DNA from: an uncultured beta proteobacterium
GTDB taxonomy: Bacteria > Pseudomonadota > Gammaproteobacteria > Burkholderiales > Burkholderiaceae_C
Length of the DNA: 64,000 nucleotides
Direction: 5' to 3'
NCBI GenBank assembly: GCA_903869595.1
Contig: CAIPZV010000057.1
Span: 1 to 64,000 of the forward strand
The translations under genes and the position numbers were made by a program. Shown here piece after piece: positions 1 to 7,388 of this stretch (its first letter is position 1; each line of letters begins with the position of its first letter). The notes beneath the pieces were generated by a model, which saw only the letters and a list, made by a program, of their open reading frames with translations, was not told the origin of the DNA and ran no database searches.

Positions 1-58
1 CCTCAACCCGTTTGAGCGCAGCCATGATCTGGCTGTCGGTAAATCTTGACTTCTTCAT
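1..58 (-). mobile_element. IS3-family transposase OrfA, N-terminal part, cut by window edge
   Basis: On the minus strand an ATG at 58 opens a frame reading MKKSRFTDSQIMAALKRVE, the usual N-terminus of the helix-turn-helix OrfA of IS3-type insertion sequences. OrfA works with OrfB, which would lie outside the window, to move the element. Only 19 residues are visible. The terminal inverted repeat should lie a short way to the right, somewhere in 60-125, where a run of G residues occurs, but its exact edge cannot be fixed from one end. Known from family: the MKKSRFT start. Inferred: a whole IS element left of the window. Confidence 0.75.
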
Positions 59-268
59 ATAGAAATTCCTTTGTGGAAAATTCTACTTCTGGGGCCTTTG
101 GTCTATCGGGGGGATTACCGTGGCTCCATCTTCTCAAAGTTTGGAGCCTCCTGATTTCCCGGGGCAATTCAAAATGTACTTTGGGTGTAGTATGGGTCAG
201 TATCAGTCACGCAGCCAGCAAAAGAAACCGCCTATGCAGTGCGTTTCCATTTTTAAAAGGAGTCAATC

Positions 269-694
269 ATGCTCATACGCCTTTTGTATGTCAGCCAATC
301 GGTAGGTCCAATTACTACTACCGTCACCGCATCGGTTTTAGAGAAATCTAACTCCAATAACAAAAGGCAAAATATCACGGGTGTCTTATGCCAAGGCTCA
401 GGCTTATGGATGCAAGTGCTGGAAGGTGAAAGAACTCAAGTAAATACGCTGTACGCTAAAATCATGGCTGATCCCCACCACCAAAACGTTCAATTGTTAT
501 CGATTGAGGAGATTACGAGTCGACGGTTTGGCCAATGGTCTATGGCGCTGGTTTACTTGTCTAAGGATGATCCCATGGTGCAGATGTCGCATCCTGAGTT
601 CGACCCCTACTCAGCGACGGCTAAGGATGCGATGTCACTCTTGGAGGAACTTATTCAAACGAGTACTCCCATCGTTACTATGGTAGACAACTGA
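269..694 (+). CDS. BLUF-domain blue-light sensor (short form)
   Basis: A 141-residue protein that is almost only a BLUF domain, which binds FAD and rearranges hydrogen bonds under blue light. The key residues sit at the expected spacing: Tyr7, Asn31, Gln49 (in MQVLEGE), Trp90 and Met92, matching AppA Tyr21/Asn45/Gln63/Trp104/Met106 position for position. There is no output domain, so it probably acts by contacting another protein; the MerR regulator at 4966 is a candidate partner (inference). A strong AAAAGGAG ribosome site precedes the ATG. It lies beside an IS end and opens the light-related island. Family call is firm; the partner is not. Confidence 0.93.
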   Translation: MLIRLLYVSQSVGPITTTVTASVLEKSNSNNKRQNITGVLCQGSGLWMQVLEGERTQVNTLYAKIMADPHHQNVQLLSIEEITSRRFGQWSMALVYLSKDDPMVQMSHPEFDPYSATAKDAMSLLEELIQTSTPIVTMVDN

Positions 695-811
695 CTTTAA
701 GCAGCGCAGGCTATGTCGTAGACAGTACCCAATCCGCTTATACGATCGACCATGGCCCAAACAAAATCAGCCAGTACTCAATTGCGGCATTTAGACTCTA
801 AGCGGCGCAGG
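693..811. repeat. Pair of imperfect 18-bp direct repeats
   Basis: GACTTTAAGCAGCGCAGG at 693-710 recurs as GACTCTAAGCGGCGCAGG at 794-811, with two mismatches. The copies flank the start of the 202-bp gap between the BLUF and TPR genes, and the first overlaps the BLUF stop codon. The gap shows no convincing gene. The repeats could be operator sites or remains of a small duplication; nothing in the sequence decides. Confidence 0.4.
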
Positions 812-896
812 GGCATTCGATCCGTCAGTTCAAAATAAGGTCCGAACGCGATACAGTACTGGGATGGTCACGCTTTAAATCCCAAGAAAGACTGCT

Positions 897-1334
897 ATGT
901 ATATCCTTCGCTTCCTACTTGCTGCCAGCTTGTTTCTCAGCACTATAGTTTTTGCCGCAGACACCAGCCCACCCAGCCCTAAGGATGCCGAACTTGAAAA
1001 GGCGAAAGCCGCCATTGCGCGTAAAGACTGGGCAACAGCCCAAGCTGTACTAGAACCCTACGCCGCTAGCAACCCAAAAAACGCAGACGCCTTTAATCTT
1101 TTGGGCTACAGCTTACGCAATCTAAAACAATACGATGAGTCACTTGTCGCCTACAAGCAAGCGCTTACCTTGGATCCAAAGCACCGGGGCGCGCACGAGT
1201 ACATTGGGATCGCCTACATTCAGATGGGTCAGTTGGACAAAGCGAAAGAGCATCTTGCTAGTCTGGACAAGATCTGCGCTTTTTCATGCGAGGAATATCG
1301 GGACCTAAAGAAAGCCATTGCTGAGGCAAAATAA
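897..1334 (+). CDS. Exported tetratricopeptide-repeat protein
   Basis: This 145-residue protein begins with a signal peptide (hydrophobic 4-19, likely cleavage near VFA-AD at 20-21). Two to three TPR-like helix pairs follow from about residue 30 to 125; the clearest unit has the ALTLDPKH ending typical of TPRs. Cys residues in the tail (KICAFSCEE) could form a disulfide in the periplasm. TPRs make protein contacts, and no enzyme motif is present. The start is the first ATG of the frame with only a weak purine-rich ribosome site. It stands alone between the short BLUF gene and the convergent DUF427 gene. Specific role unknown. Confidence 0.8.
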   Translation: MYILRFLLAASLFLSTIVFAADTSPPSPKDAELEKAKAAIARKDWATAQAVLEPYAASNPKNADAFNLLGYSLRNLKQYDESLVAYKQALTLDPKHRGAHEYIGIAYIQMGQLDKAKEHLASLDKICAFSCEEYRDLKKAIAEAK

Positions 1335-1457
1335 GAGGGCTAGTCTTCACTTTATTTTCTCGCTTGAAAACCTCAAGTGCGGCACTGATTTGGCCTAAAC
1401 GACTGCAATACCGCGTCTGACTTTGAAAAAGCTGCGTGCGCATGGGGGCGAATTTCG

Positions 1458-2012
1458 CTACCAACAGTTGCTACCGGGATCACCCTTAAATGGCCCAGCA
1501 AGGTCTGGCGTAATCCACCCGCCGTAGAAAGCTCCCGGCTGCGCAATGACCCTAGCACCGCCTACGCTGCAATCCAGTTCGTGCGCGTAAAAAGCAATGC
1601 ACCCTGCAAGCACCTCTGCACCAGCCAAGGGTTTTGGATAGCTCCAAGCTACCTGCACTAAGCGACCTTGACCGTCATATAAATCCCAATACTGCGCCGG
1701 GCCTTTCCATTCACAAAATGATCCGCCACCTGCGGCACGTAAAAGTGTGCGCTCTACATCGGCCAGCGGCAGGTAGAACGTGGGCGGATGGGAAGTTTCT
1801 CGAACCGCCCAGGCTCCGCGCGTTCTGGCCACAAGGGTGTCACCCCAATGGACAACTATCTCGCGGGTCTCGGGAACGAGCTCTGGTGGGCGAGGAAAAT
1901 CCCAGACTGAAACTTGTCCTGGCGCTGGAACGTCGGCGAACGCCGGGCGGTCCAGCCCCCGCCAACGCCATTGAGCGCGCGCATTGGCTATTGGATCGGA
2001 TTCAAAGCTCAT
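1458..2012 (-). CDS. DUF427 family protein
   Basis: A 184-residue soluble protein with the DUF427 pattern: a beta-rich core with VVHWGDTLVARTRGAW, then ETSHPPTFYLPLADV, then a Cys/Trp-containing FCEWKG and AQYWDL. No catalytic residues are established for the family, and its biochemical role is not known. The last quarter (from about 150) is longer than in minimal DUF427 proteins and ends with CW. Genes of this family are often seen near photolyases (from memory), which fits this neighbourhood. No good ribosome site is visible before the ATG, so the true start could lie a little downstream. Confidence 0.85.
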   Translation of the reverse strand: MSFESDPIANARAQWRWRGLDRPAFADVPAPGQVSVWDFPRPPELVPETREIVVHWGDTLVARTRGAWAVRETSHPPTFYLPLADVERTLLRAAGGGSFCEWKGPAQYWDLYDGQGRLVQVAWSYPKPLAGAEVLAGCIAFYAHELDCSVGGARVIAQPGAFYGGWITPDLAGPFKGDPGSNCW

Positions 2013-2064
2013 AGCTTACGAAAGAGATTTCGAAATGAAAAAAAAGAATACCCATTGCCATCCT

Positions 2065-2517
2065 CTAGGAAAGCACACCTAAGCCAAAAAGAGCAGGCAA
2101 AACGGTGGAGACAATCGCAACCGTGCTCAAGATCAATCGCATGCGTAACCAATGATCAAGTCCAAAATTAGGATAGATTTTGTAATCAACGACCAAGCAC
2201 AATAAAAGTACTGCGGCCAGTAACAAGAGTCCAAATTCGACTTGGACCATCAAGCTGATCCAAGCTAGCAAACTTGGCACCACACCCCAAACTAGTCGTC
2301 GCTTATTTGGAATATTTTCAACCATCGTTAATCCCCAGTGGATTGCACCCAGAAAACTAACAATGGTGACACCATAGGCTAGCAAACTAAAAATAACAGC
2401 CGATCTATGCTCCGAAGAAACCAAAAAACTTAACGCAGCCAAAGAAACAAACGGAACCAGGCCCGAATACCCTAGCAAACGGCCGACAAAAGAAATATTA
2501 TTATTTGAAAAACGCAT
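2065..2517 (-). CDS. DUF3429 family inner-membrane protein
   Basis: A 150-residue membrane protein with about five hydrophobic segments. It carries the DUF3429 hallmarks LGYSGLVPFV near residue 15 and FLGAIHWGL near residue 55, then a VPSLLAWI segment. Function is unknown; the family is common in proteobacteria, and GAIHWG suggests a buried functional His-Trp pair. It lies 52 bp downstream of the DUF427 start on the same strand, so the two could be co-transcribed. Base composition is more AT-rich than in the photolyase genes. A family-level call only. Confidence 0.85.
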   Translation of the reverse strand: MRFSNNNISFVGRLLGYSGLVPFVSLAALSFLVSSEHRSAVIFSLLAYGVTIVSFLGAIHWGLTMVENIPNKRRLVWGVVPSLLAWISLMVQVEFGLLLLAAVLLLCLVVDYKIYPNFGLDHWLRMRLILSTVAIVSTVLPALFGLGVLS

Positions 2518-2675
2518 AGCTTGAGACGCATCATCTAAAGAAATGGATTGCTGTCGAATAATTGAGGCTGATGGCGAATCGGTCTCAGTGAATTAGCCTT
2601 CATCCTCTTTGGGATTTGCAGCCCTTGCAGGTCCGGGCCAAGCACGTGGCTATTCACTAAGATTACAGGAATATT

Positions 2676-3131
2676 TCAGTTTGAATAAGTTGAATTCGAT
2701 GGGAATTTATGGGATGCATACCTAACGATCGCATTTGAAACTGCAAGCGCCAGTATCGTAGCCCCTAACATAAGAATGTCGAAAATGCCTTCATGCTTTC
2801 CAACTAGATCTATTATTAACCGGGTTACAGCAGTTATCGCGACATAAATTAAAAATCGCAGTGGCATATGGTTGGTTTTGAAGTAAATTCCAACCATTGC
2901 GCCTATTTCCAGATAGATAAAAAGCAAAAGTAAATCTTGAATCGTGGCTACATTCTTATTTAAAATATCAAGAAAAGTATGTGCCGAGGACCAAACAGTT
3001 AATGCACCGATACAAAACAGTGTGACTTGATGGAAAATGGAAACCAAAAAGTTACCAATTATGTTAGTGGTATCAATAGTAGATTTTTCTATTTTAAGTA
3101 TTTTTTTAATGCTTGTTTTTTCCTGTTCCAT
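2676..3131 (-). CDS. PsiE-family membrane protein
   Basis: A 151-residue protein with an N-terminal charged stretch (about 1-22) and four predicted membrane segments. It contains the PsiE-family signature MPLRFLIYVAITAVTRLI around residues 88-105. PsiE in E. coli is induced by phosphate starvation; biochemical function is unknown. The gene starts only 16 bp after the stop of the BLUF gene at 3148-3768, so the two very likely form an operon. That makes this membrane protein a possible output of blue-light sensing (inference). The pair is clearly AT-richer than its surroundings, a hint of separate origin. Confidence 0.82.
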   Translation of the reverse strand: MEQEKTSIKKILKIEKSTIDTTNIIGNFLVSIFHQVTLFCIGALTVWSSAHTFLDILNKNVATIQDLLLLFIYLEIGAMVGIYFKTNHMPLRFLIYVAITAVTRLIIDLVGKHEGIFDILMLGATILALAVSNAIVRYASHKFPSNSTYSN

Positions 3132-3147
3132 AGTATTCCTCTATTTA

Positions 3148-3768
3148 CTAATTTGTTTTATTCCGGAGCGAGCTGAGCATCGACTTGCAAAGCCTAATGT
3201 GATCGTCCCCTAAAACTCCGTCATGCACAGACTCAATAATGGACTCAATCAGCAAAGTCGAAGATTCCAATTGTTGGTGCTTTGAAGCTAGTGCGTTACG
3301 AAGTTGAACGATAAATTCATCCCTGGCGTTGATTTCGCGTATCAGTGGATCCCAGTGGCTTGAGCGATGCCGTTCAAGTAGACTTTCAATCACGGAGCCA
3401 TTTGAACTTAAATACTCTGGATTGAAGTCAGGCAACATGAAGTTTTTAAGTTCTGGGACATCAGCGATAGTTTGTTCAGTGAGCTTTTCGAACCCCATAG
3501 CCGAATTACTATACTGTCGGTTTTCAATAGATTGTTTGGATAATATTTGAAATTTTATGTGGCGTTTATCGTTGGATATCTTTCCTATTAATTCTTCAAC
3601 AATATGGTTTTCACCTTCGATTGTTTGATGGAAAGTTTCGTTTCCAAATATCAAAAGTCCAGTCAGCCCGAGCTTAGGATTATTCACATGGCAATGCTCC
3701 AAAAGATACAAGAGATCAATTGAAGAGAAGTTGGATGCTGCTTGGCTTAAATAAGTGACACGAATCAT
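3148..3768 (-). CDS. BLUF-domain protein with C-terminal helical extension
   Basis: A 206-residue protein with an N-terminal BLUF domain (about 1-95) and an additional ~110 residues rich in charged and leucine residues, probably helical (about 130-205). Flavin-pocket residues Tyr6, Asn30, Gln48 and Met91 are at standard spacing. The position equivalent to AppA Trp104 is Ser89, a natural variation known in some BLUF proteins that can alter signalling kinetics. The extension has no known enzyme motif and may dimerise or bind a partner. It is the first gene of a probable two-gene unit with the PsiE-like gene. Low GC compared with neighbours. Confidence 0.92.
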   Translation of the reverse strand: MIRVTYLSQAASNFSSIDLLYLLEHCHVNNPKLGLTGLLIFGNETFHQTIEGENHIVEELIGKISNDKRHIKFQILSKQSIENRQYSNSAMGFEKLTEQTIADVPELKNFMLPDFNPEYLSSNGSVIESLLERHRSSHWDPLIREINARDEFIVQLRNALASKHQQLESSTLLIESIIESVHDGVLGDDHIRLCKSMLSSLRNKTN

Positions 3769-4083
3769 GAGTAGACTTTTAATTTAGACTATTTGCGCAT
3801 ACTAGAGGCACGCTGGAAAAGCGATTAATACCCACGACTTTGATTTTGGATGCGATGAAGGTCTGAGAAAAACATAATTCGGTTTTCATCCTTGCACTGA
3901 CGAGGTTTAGTCGATGAAATGACTCGACGAGTTTATCAAAATTTCTTGTTATCGTCCATAAAATCATAGGCAAAATCAAAGGCTATTTCGATCAAGGAGG
4001 CAATCGAGCTTCCATGTTGTACAACCGGTCTTGTGCAAATCGAACAAACGGCAAAGTGCAGATACGGAACCACAACACTTAAC
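3769..4083. other. Non-coding gap, no supported gene
   Basis: About 315 bp upstream of the long BLUF gene, AT-rich. It should contain that gene's promoter, but no clear -35/-10 pair stands out. A 66-codon open frame on the minus strand (3779-3979) has no family features and no good ribosome site, and is not annotated as a gene. Confidence 0.5.
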
Positions 4084-4174
4084 TTATCCATACATCTGAC
4101 CGACACACTCCAGCATGGATTGAAGCGGCATGAAAAAGGCGATCTTGTCGTCGGTCACAAGCACGGTTTCTTCA
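4084..4174 (-). pseudogene. Possible out-of-frame C-terminal part of the 4172-4687 gene
   Basis: Past the stop codon at 4172-4174, another minus-strand frame is open from about 4240 down to a TAA at 4084. It encodes a coding-like tail ending CEETVLVTDDKIAFFM and then SMLECVGQMYG. The tail lacks its own start and joins the upstream gene by a one-base frame change somewhere in 4174-4240. Seen: the open alternative frame. Inferred: a frameshift in the genome or an error in the read. Confidence 0.4.
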
Positions 4175-4687
4175 CATGAATGCGTGCGATTCAGGGTCAA
4201 AACAGGCCGCAAGAGATCGTGGCAAACCAGGCACTTGCCTCACAAGGTAATCGCGAATGAACGGGGCAGCTTTCCACGGTTTCGTATAGCCACTCCAGAC
4301 CGCATTGCTAACTATTTTGGGCTCGCCTCCTGAAAAATCGACCAGCACCACTGCCGGCAGTAAATCAACGAATTCCGCCTCCGCTACCACCCATTTGTCC
4401 ATACCCACGACGCCCGAAAGTCGGACGGATTCGGAATGGGGAGGGCTGTAGTCCCGAATAAGCTTGGCAGTAATCTGATAGTTTTTATCAACGGGTTGCA
4501 GGCGCACAACGCCACTGCAGTTTCTTGTCATATGCGTCCATTGATTGCTGGCAATACCTGCCACATCAATTTCCCGTCCGTCTAACACCATTACCGTACC
4601 GTTATCGCGCGCTGCCCAGCCTATGTGGGAAGCTGCGACAGCAACAATAAGCAACAGCAGTACCCATAGCGATGTACGTTTCTTCAT
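4172..4687 (-). CDS. Hypothetical exported or membrane-anchored protein, possibly frameshifted
   Basis: A 171-residue product that begins with a typical signal or anchor: MKKR, then a hydrophobic stretch to about residue 24 and WAARDN. The rest is soluble, with two Cys and a beta-rich look (VMVLDGREIDVAGIA, SGVVRLQPVDKNYQI). No family was recognised. The final residues (ESHAFM) look unnatural, and the frame one base over continues with a good protein-like tail to 4084, so the native product may be about 30 residues longer. It lies 32 bp downstream of the Cys-rich small gene on the same strand. Function unknown. Confidence 0.6.
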   Translation of the reverse strand: MKKRTSLWVLLLLIVAVAASHIGWAARDNGTVMVLDGREIDVAGIASNQWTHMTRNCSGVVRLQPVDKNYQITAKLIRDYSPPHSESVRLSGVVGMDKWVVAEAEFVDLLPAVVLVDFSGGEPKIVSNAVWSGYTKPWKAAPFIRDYLVRQVPGLPRSLAACFDPESHAFM

Positions 4688-4719
4688 GACGGAAAATCAA
4701 TCAACACGCAATCAAGCGT

Positions 4720-4902
4720 TTAGTCTGATTTATTCATCGCTTTCGGGATGTCCTCTTGGCTTTGATGGCTTGGATTAATTCCTTGCGCATGGGGATTGGG
4801 GAAGCACATTTTTTCCCCATCCCACCGCTGCCCGCACCAGCACTCACCTTCCGAATTGATGATGCAGGTTCCAGTACCGCAACACCTTAGATCCTCACTC
4901 AT
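4720..4902 (-). CDS. Small cysteine-rich protein
   Basis: A 60-residue protein with six cysteines in the first 33 residues (RCCGTGTC, ECWCGQ, KMCFP) and a polar tail. The spacing suggests metal binding or an Fe-S/zinc site, but no named domain was recognised. A good AAGGAG ribosome site lies just before the ATG, supporting real translation. It sits between the MerR regulator (63 bp upstream) and the exported hypothetical gene, all on the minus strand, so it may belong to the light-regulated unit. Role unknown. Confidence 0.7.
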   Translation of the reverse strand: MSEDLRCCGTGTCIINSEGECWCGQRWDGEKMCFPNPHAQGINPSHQSQEDIPKAMNKSD

Positions 4903-4965
4903 TGAAGCTCCTTCTTAATCAATTAAATGTGCGTAAGCGAACAGTACGCGCTATCAAACAAAACT

Positions 4966-5964
4966 TTATTCCTGAACATTTTCTTGCAGAGCGATGCCCT
5001 CATGGGTTGCCACCATTTCTAGGGCACTCTCAAACAGAGCGCGCGCAGATCCGGAGACTGCACTGAGGTATGCATGCAGGTGCGCGTCTTCAGCAGACTT
5101 GTTCAAGCACTCGTGGCTGTACTGCTCAAAATTCGCCAACTGAGTAATGATTTCTGCAACATGGCGCGGGCATTCACAAAGCACATTGGTAGAGATATTG
5201 GCTACGCGGTTAAGCGTTAATTCGCTGTATTTCCTAGGCGGTATCACACTGCCCACTACCAAACCGGTGGATCCTTTTTCGGTACCCACCAGCAGGGCTG
5301 AATTTATCAAATCGGTCAATTCAGCGTCAGATGCGGGTTCTTTTCTAACAATCATGCCCGATCGTTTCATCACTTGGATGACGTTCTCCTGGCCGAAGCT
5401 GTACAAAACAATCACTTGGATCGCCTTGCAGTTTTGGGCCAATCGATGAATGTCGATTTGCATACCAGCGTGTAAGGAGTTCGCCTTAACCAGCAAAAAA
5501 GGGACTTGGCGCTCAAAGGTGGCACCCAACGCTTGTGACAAATCGTTGAATATGTTTGTCACCTTGATGTTTTGATCAATGAAGCTAAGGGTGAATTTTT
5601 TCGATTCGATACGGCTGGCCAGGGCTACTCCGACAACAGCCATGGATGCAGACTGACCAGCAAGGCGCGCATCGGTGCGTGATCGACTTGCATCCTGTCC
5701 TTGCACCAGCAATGCGTTGAGGTCCTGCGAAGAGAGTTGGGCAAGGCTACTGATGGCATGGCCCCGCTCCGTGAGCCGTTTAAGCAAAGTTGCCCTCAGT
5801 ACATCGTCATCGGTATATAGACGATGCTGACCTTCAGACTTTTGCGGGACGAAGGTACCGTAACGCAGCTCCCAAATCCGCAGGGTTGGGCTGGGGACAC
5901 CGCTCAGGGCAGAAATCGCGCCTATTTTGTGCACTGCACCACCTGAGTTTGCTTTGATGTTCAT
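4966..5964 (-). CDS. MerR-family regulator, LitR/CarH-like without B12-binding motif
   Basis: A 332-residue regulator. The N-terminal MerR DNA-binding domain (about 10-80) has the CarH/LitR-type core LRIWELRYG followed by GQHRLYTDDDV. The remaining ~230 residues resemble the sensor half of LitR proteins, but the cobalamin DxHxxG motif is absent, so adenosyl-B12 light sensing is unlikely. Such class III LitR proteins in betaproteobacteria are thought to work with separate flavin photosensors (from memory); the two BLUF proteins nearby are candidates. It is divergent from the Rrf2-type gene at 6069 over a 104-bp shared promoter region, consistent with autoregulation. A broken copy lies at 12462-12538. 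Confidence 0.85.
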   Translation of the reverse strand: MNIKANSGGAVHKIGAISALSGVPSPTLRIWELRYGTFVPQKSEGQHRLYTDDDVLRATLLKRLTERGHAISSLAQLSSQDLNALLVQGQDASRSRTDARLAGQSASMAVVGVALASRIESKKFTLSFIDQNIKVTNIFNDLSQALGATFERQVPFLLVKANSLHAGMQIDIHRLAQNCKAIQVIVLYSFGQENVIQVMKRSGMIVRKEPASDAELTDLINSALLVGTEKGSTGLVVGSVIPPRKYSELTLNRVANISTNVLCECPRHVAEIITQLANFEQYSHECLNKSAEDAHLHAYLSAVSGSARALFESALEMVATHEGIALQENVQE

Positions 5965-6009
5965 AAATTGAGTAGAAATTGCATAGATTAAAGGGAATAT
6001 TTCGGCAGA

Positions 6010-6024
6010 TTGTATAGAAAAATA
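6010..6024. promoter_or_regulatory. Conserved 15-bp motif in the MerR/Rrf2 divergent promoter region
   Basis: TTGTATAGAAAAATA sits in the 104-bp gap between the divergent MerR and Rrf2 genes. The identical 15-mer recurs at 12584-12598, in front of a decayed copy of the same Rrf2 gene. Its survival next to dead coding sequence suggests an operator or promoter core, perhaps for the LitR-like protein. TTGTAT could act as a -35 box, with a weak -10 (TGGTAG) 17 bp further on. Function inferred. Confidence 0.55.
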
Positions 6025-6068
6025 GTGTTAAGTGGTAGATTTGTGGGGTCGCAATTTACTCAAAAGCC

Positions 6069-6596
6069 ATGTTTCTTAGCATTCACGCAACGCAGGGACT
6101 CAATGCCATCGGGATCATTGCGGCTTCCTCGCGGCAAAAGCCGGTGCCCACGACCAGACTGGCCAGGCACATCGGGCTGTGCTTATCCAGTACGGAGATC
6201 ATCGTAAAGCAACTGAAGAACGGTGGCCTGATTTGCTCCCACCGCGGCCCCGGCGGTGGGTACCAACTTCAGCAGCCCGTCAAGGACCTGTCGGTTTGGG
6301 ATGTGGTGTCCTGCTTTAAAGACAACGATCCGACCGCCAAAACGGGCAAGGGCAGCCCCGAGAGTGAGGCTGCCTTGGCCCTGGCAATCGAGTTGCAAGA
6401 AGCGGTTTGCCAGCACCTACAGGCTTACCCCTTAACCGACGTGCTTGCCCAACTGACACCAGTTGAGCCGGATGAAATGAACTCCCGCTCCATGCACACG
6501 GCCTTTCATCTGAAGCCCCTGCACCAGCCCAGTCCACCTTTAGCTCCAAGTTGGGTGTTTGATTTGGCGAAGTTCACGCACGCGGCGCATCCTTGA
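6069..6596 (+). CDS. Rrf2-type transcriptional regulator
   Basis: A 175-residue protein with an Rrf2/IscR-like winged helix (about 1-80): a helix-turn-helix around LCLSSTEIIVKQLKNGGLI and the wing GPGGGYQL. The second half has only scattered Cys residues and lacks the three-Cys cluster of IscR, so an Fe-S cluster is unlikely. It is the first gene rightward from the shared regulatory region, and the unknown gene at 6606 starts 9 bp after its stop. A truncated paralogue is at 12643-12890. It may control the light island together with the LitR-like protein (inference). Confidence 0.8.
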   Translation: MFLSIHATQGLNAIGIIAASSRQKPVPTTRLARHIGLCLSSTEIIVKQLKNGGLICSHRGPGGGYQLQQPVKDLSVWDVVSCFKDNDPTAKTGKGSPESEAALALAIELQEAVCQHLQAYPLTDVLAQLTPVEPDEMNSRSMHTAFHLKPLHQPSPPLAPSWVFDLAKFTHAAHP

Positions 6597-6605
6597 GGCG
6601 GCCAT

Positions 6606-6926
6606 ATGAAAATTTCTTACATGTTGTGGAATAGAACGGGTAAAGGTCGCAAAGTTCCCACGGGGCAGGCTTGGCAGTGGATCCACGAAGTTGAAGATGA
6701 TTACCAAATGGTGGATGTGTTCAGAAGGCTCAAGAAAACTATTCGCGAATGCCGATTAGCGCTTGTGAACCTACACATCGAGCAGCGGGATTGCTCAGAC
6801 GAACTGTTGGAGCGAGCAACCTTCGCCTACAAAGGGCCCGTACTTTATGACGAAAGTATCTCGCCCAAAAGAATAATCCATATGCATGAAGACACGTTTG
6901 AAGACCAAAACACTGAGGCCGCTTAA
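6606..6926 (+). CDS. Hypothetical protein in regulator-DCC operon
   Basis: A 106-residue soluble protein, rich in charged residues, without signal peptide or membrane segment. No family was recognised. It has a single Cys pair (RECRL and QRDCSDE) and an acidic C-terminus. It starts 9 bp after the Rrf2 stop with a GAGGCGG ribosome site, and its stop is 2 bp before the DCC gene, so the three genes are almost certainly co-transcribed. Real gene judged from tight packing; function unknown. Confidence 0.6.
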   Translation: MKISYMLWNRTGKGRKVPTGQAWQWIHEVEDDYQMVDVFRRLKKTIRECRLALVNLHIEQRDCSDELLERATFAYKGPVLYDESISPKRIIHMHEDTFEDQNTEAA

Positions 6927-6928
6927 CC

Positions 6929-7294
6929 ATGCAATCGACAGCTATCCCCACCACCGTCTTGTATGACGGCTCGTGCCCTATTTGCAGTCGCGAGATACAG
7001 CAATACAAAAAAGGTGATCCGCAAGGTGAAATTTGTTGGCTTGATATTTCAAACCCGAAATTCGTAGCGCCCCCTGGACACAGCCAAGAAGCGCTTATGC
7101 AACGATTTCATGTCATCAGGCCTGATGGCTCAATGGTCTCCGGCGCTGCTGCATTTGTTCACCTTTGGGAACAACTACCGGGCTGGAGAAACCTTGCCCT
7201 CTTGGGCCGATTGCCCGGCATGCTGAACCTAATGGAGTTCGGGTATGAAAAATTTCTGATTTTTCGCCCTAGGCTGCAAAAAATATTTTCTTAG
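6929..7294 (+). CDS. DCC-family thiol-disulfide oxidoreductase-like protein (DUF393)
   Basis: A 121-residue protein with the DCC-family start: beta strand, YDGSCPIC (Cys16, Cys19), then the conserved DISNP segment and a C-terminal region with WRNLALLGRLPG. The family has a predicted thioredoxin-like fold with a CxxC site, but no substrate is known. The ATG follows the preceding stop by 2 bp, so translation is probably coupled. DCC genes are often found with photolyase-associated small proteins (from memory), matching this context. Confidence 0.9.
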   Translation: MQSTAIPTTVLYDGSCPICSREIQQYKKGDPQGEICWLDISNPKFVAPPGHSQEALMQRFHVIRPDGSMVSGAAAFVHLWEQLPGWRNLALLGRLPGMLNLMEFGYEKFLIFRPRLQKIFS

Positions 7295-7388
7295 TTTTTA
7301 ATTTTCAATCCACTAGTACTTAATGGAGTTTTACAGAAGTTTTAAGTCCGACGGTCCATTGAGATCAACCATGCTCTGGATGATCTAG

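Noticed and set aside
46..351. 101-codon plus-strand frame upstream of the short BLUF gene
   Set aside because: It overlaps the IS end and the BLUF start, has no family features, and the BLUF frame has a far better ribosome site.
1634..2014. 126-codon plus-strand frame opposite DUF427
   Set aside because: It is the antisense of a recognised DUF427 gene, with unnatural composition.
3779..3979. 66-codon minus-strand frame
   Set aside because: No ribosome site, no domain, and placed in the AT-rich leader of the long BLUF gene.
4966..5964. Reading the MerR protein as a B12 photoreceptor (CarH class I/II)
   Set aside because: The DxHxxG cobalamin motif is absent in the C-terminal domain; only the DNA-binding part matches CarH closely.
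6069..6596. Calling the Rrf2-type protein IscR or NsrR
   Set aside because: The clustered Cys ligands of the Fe-S cluster are missing.
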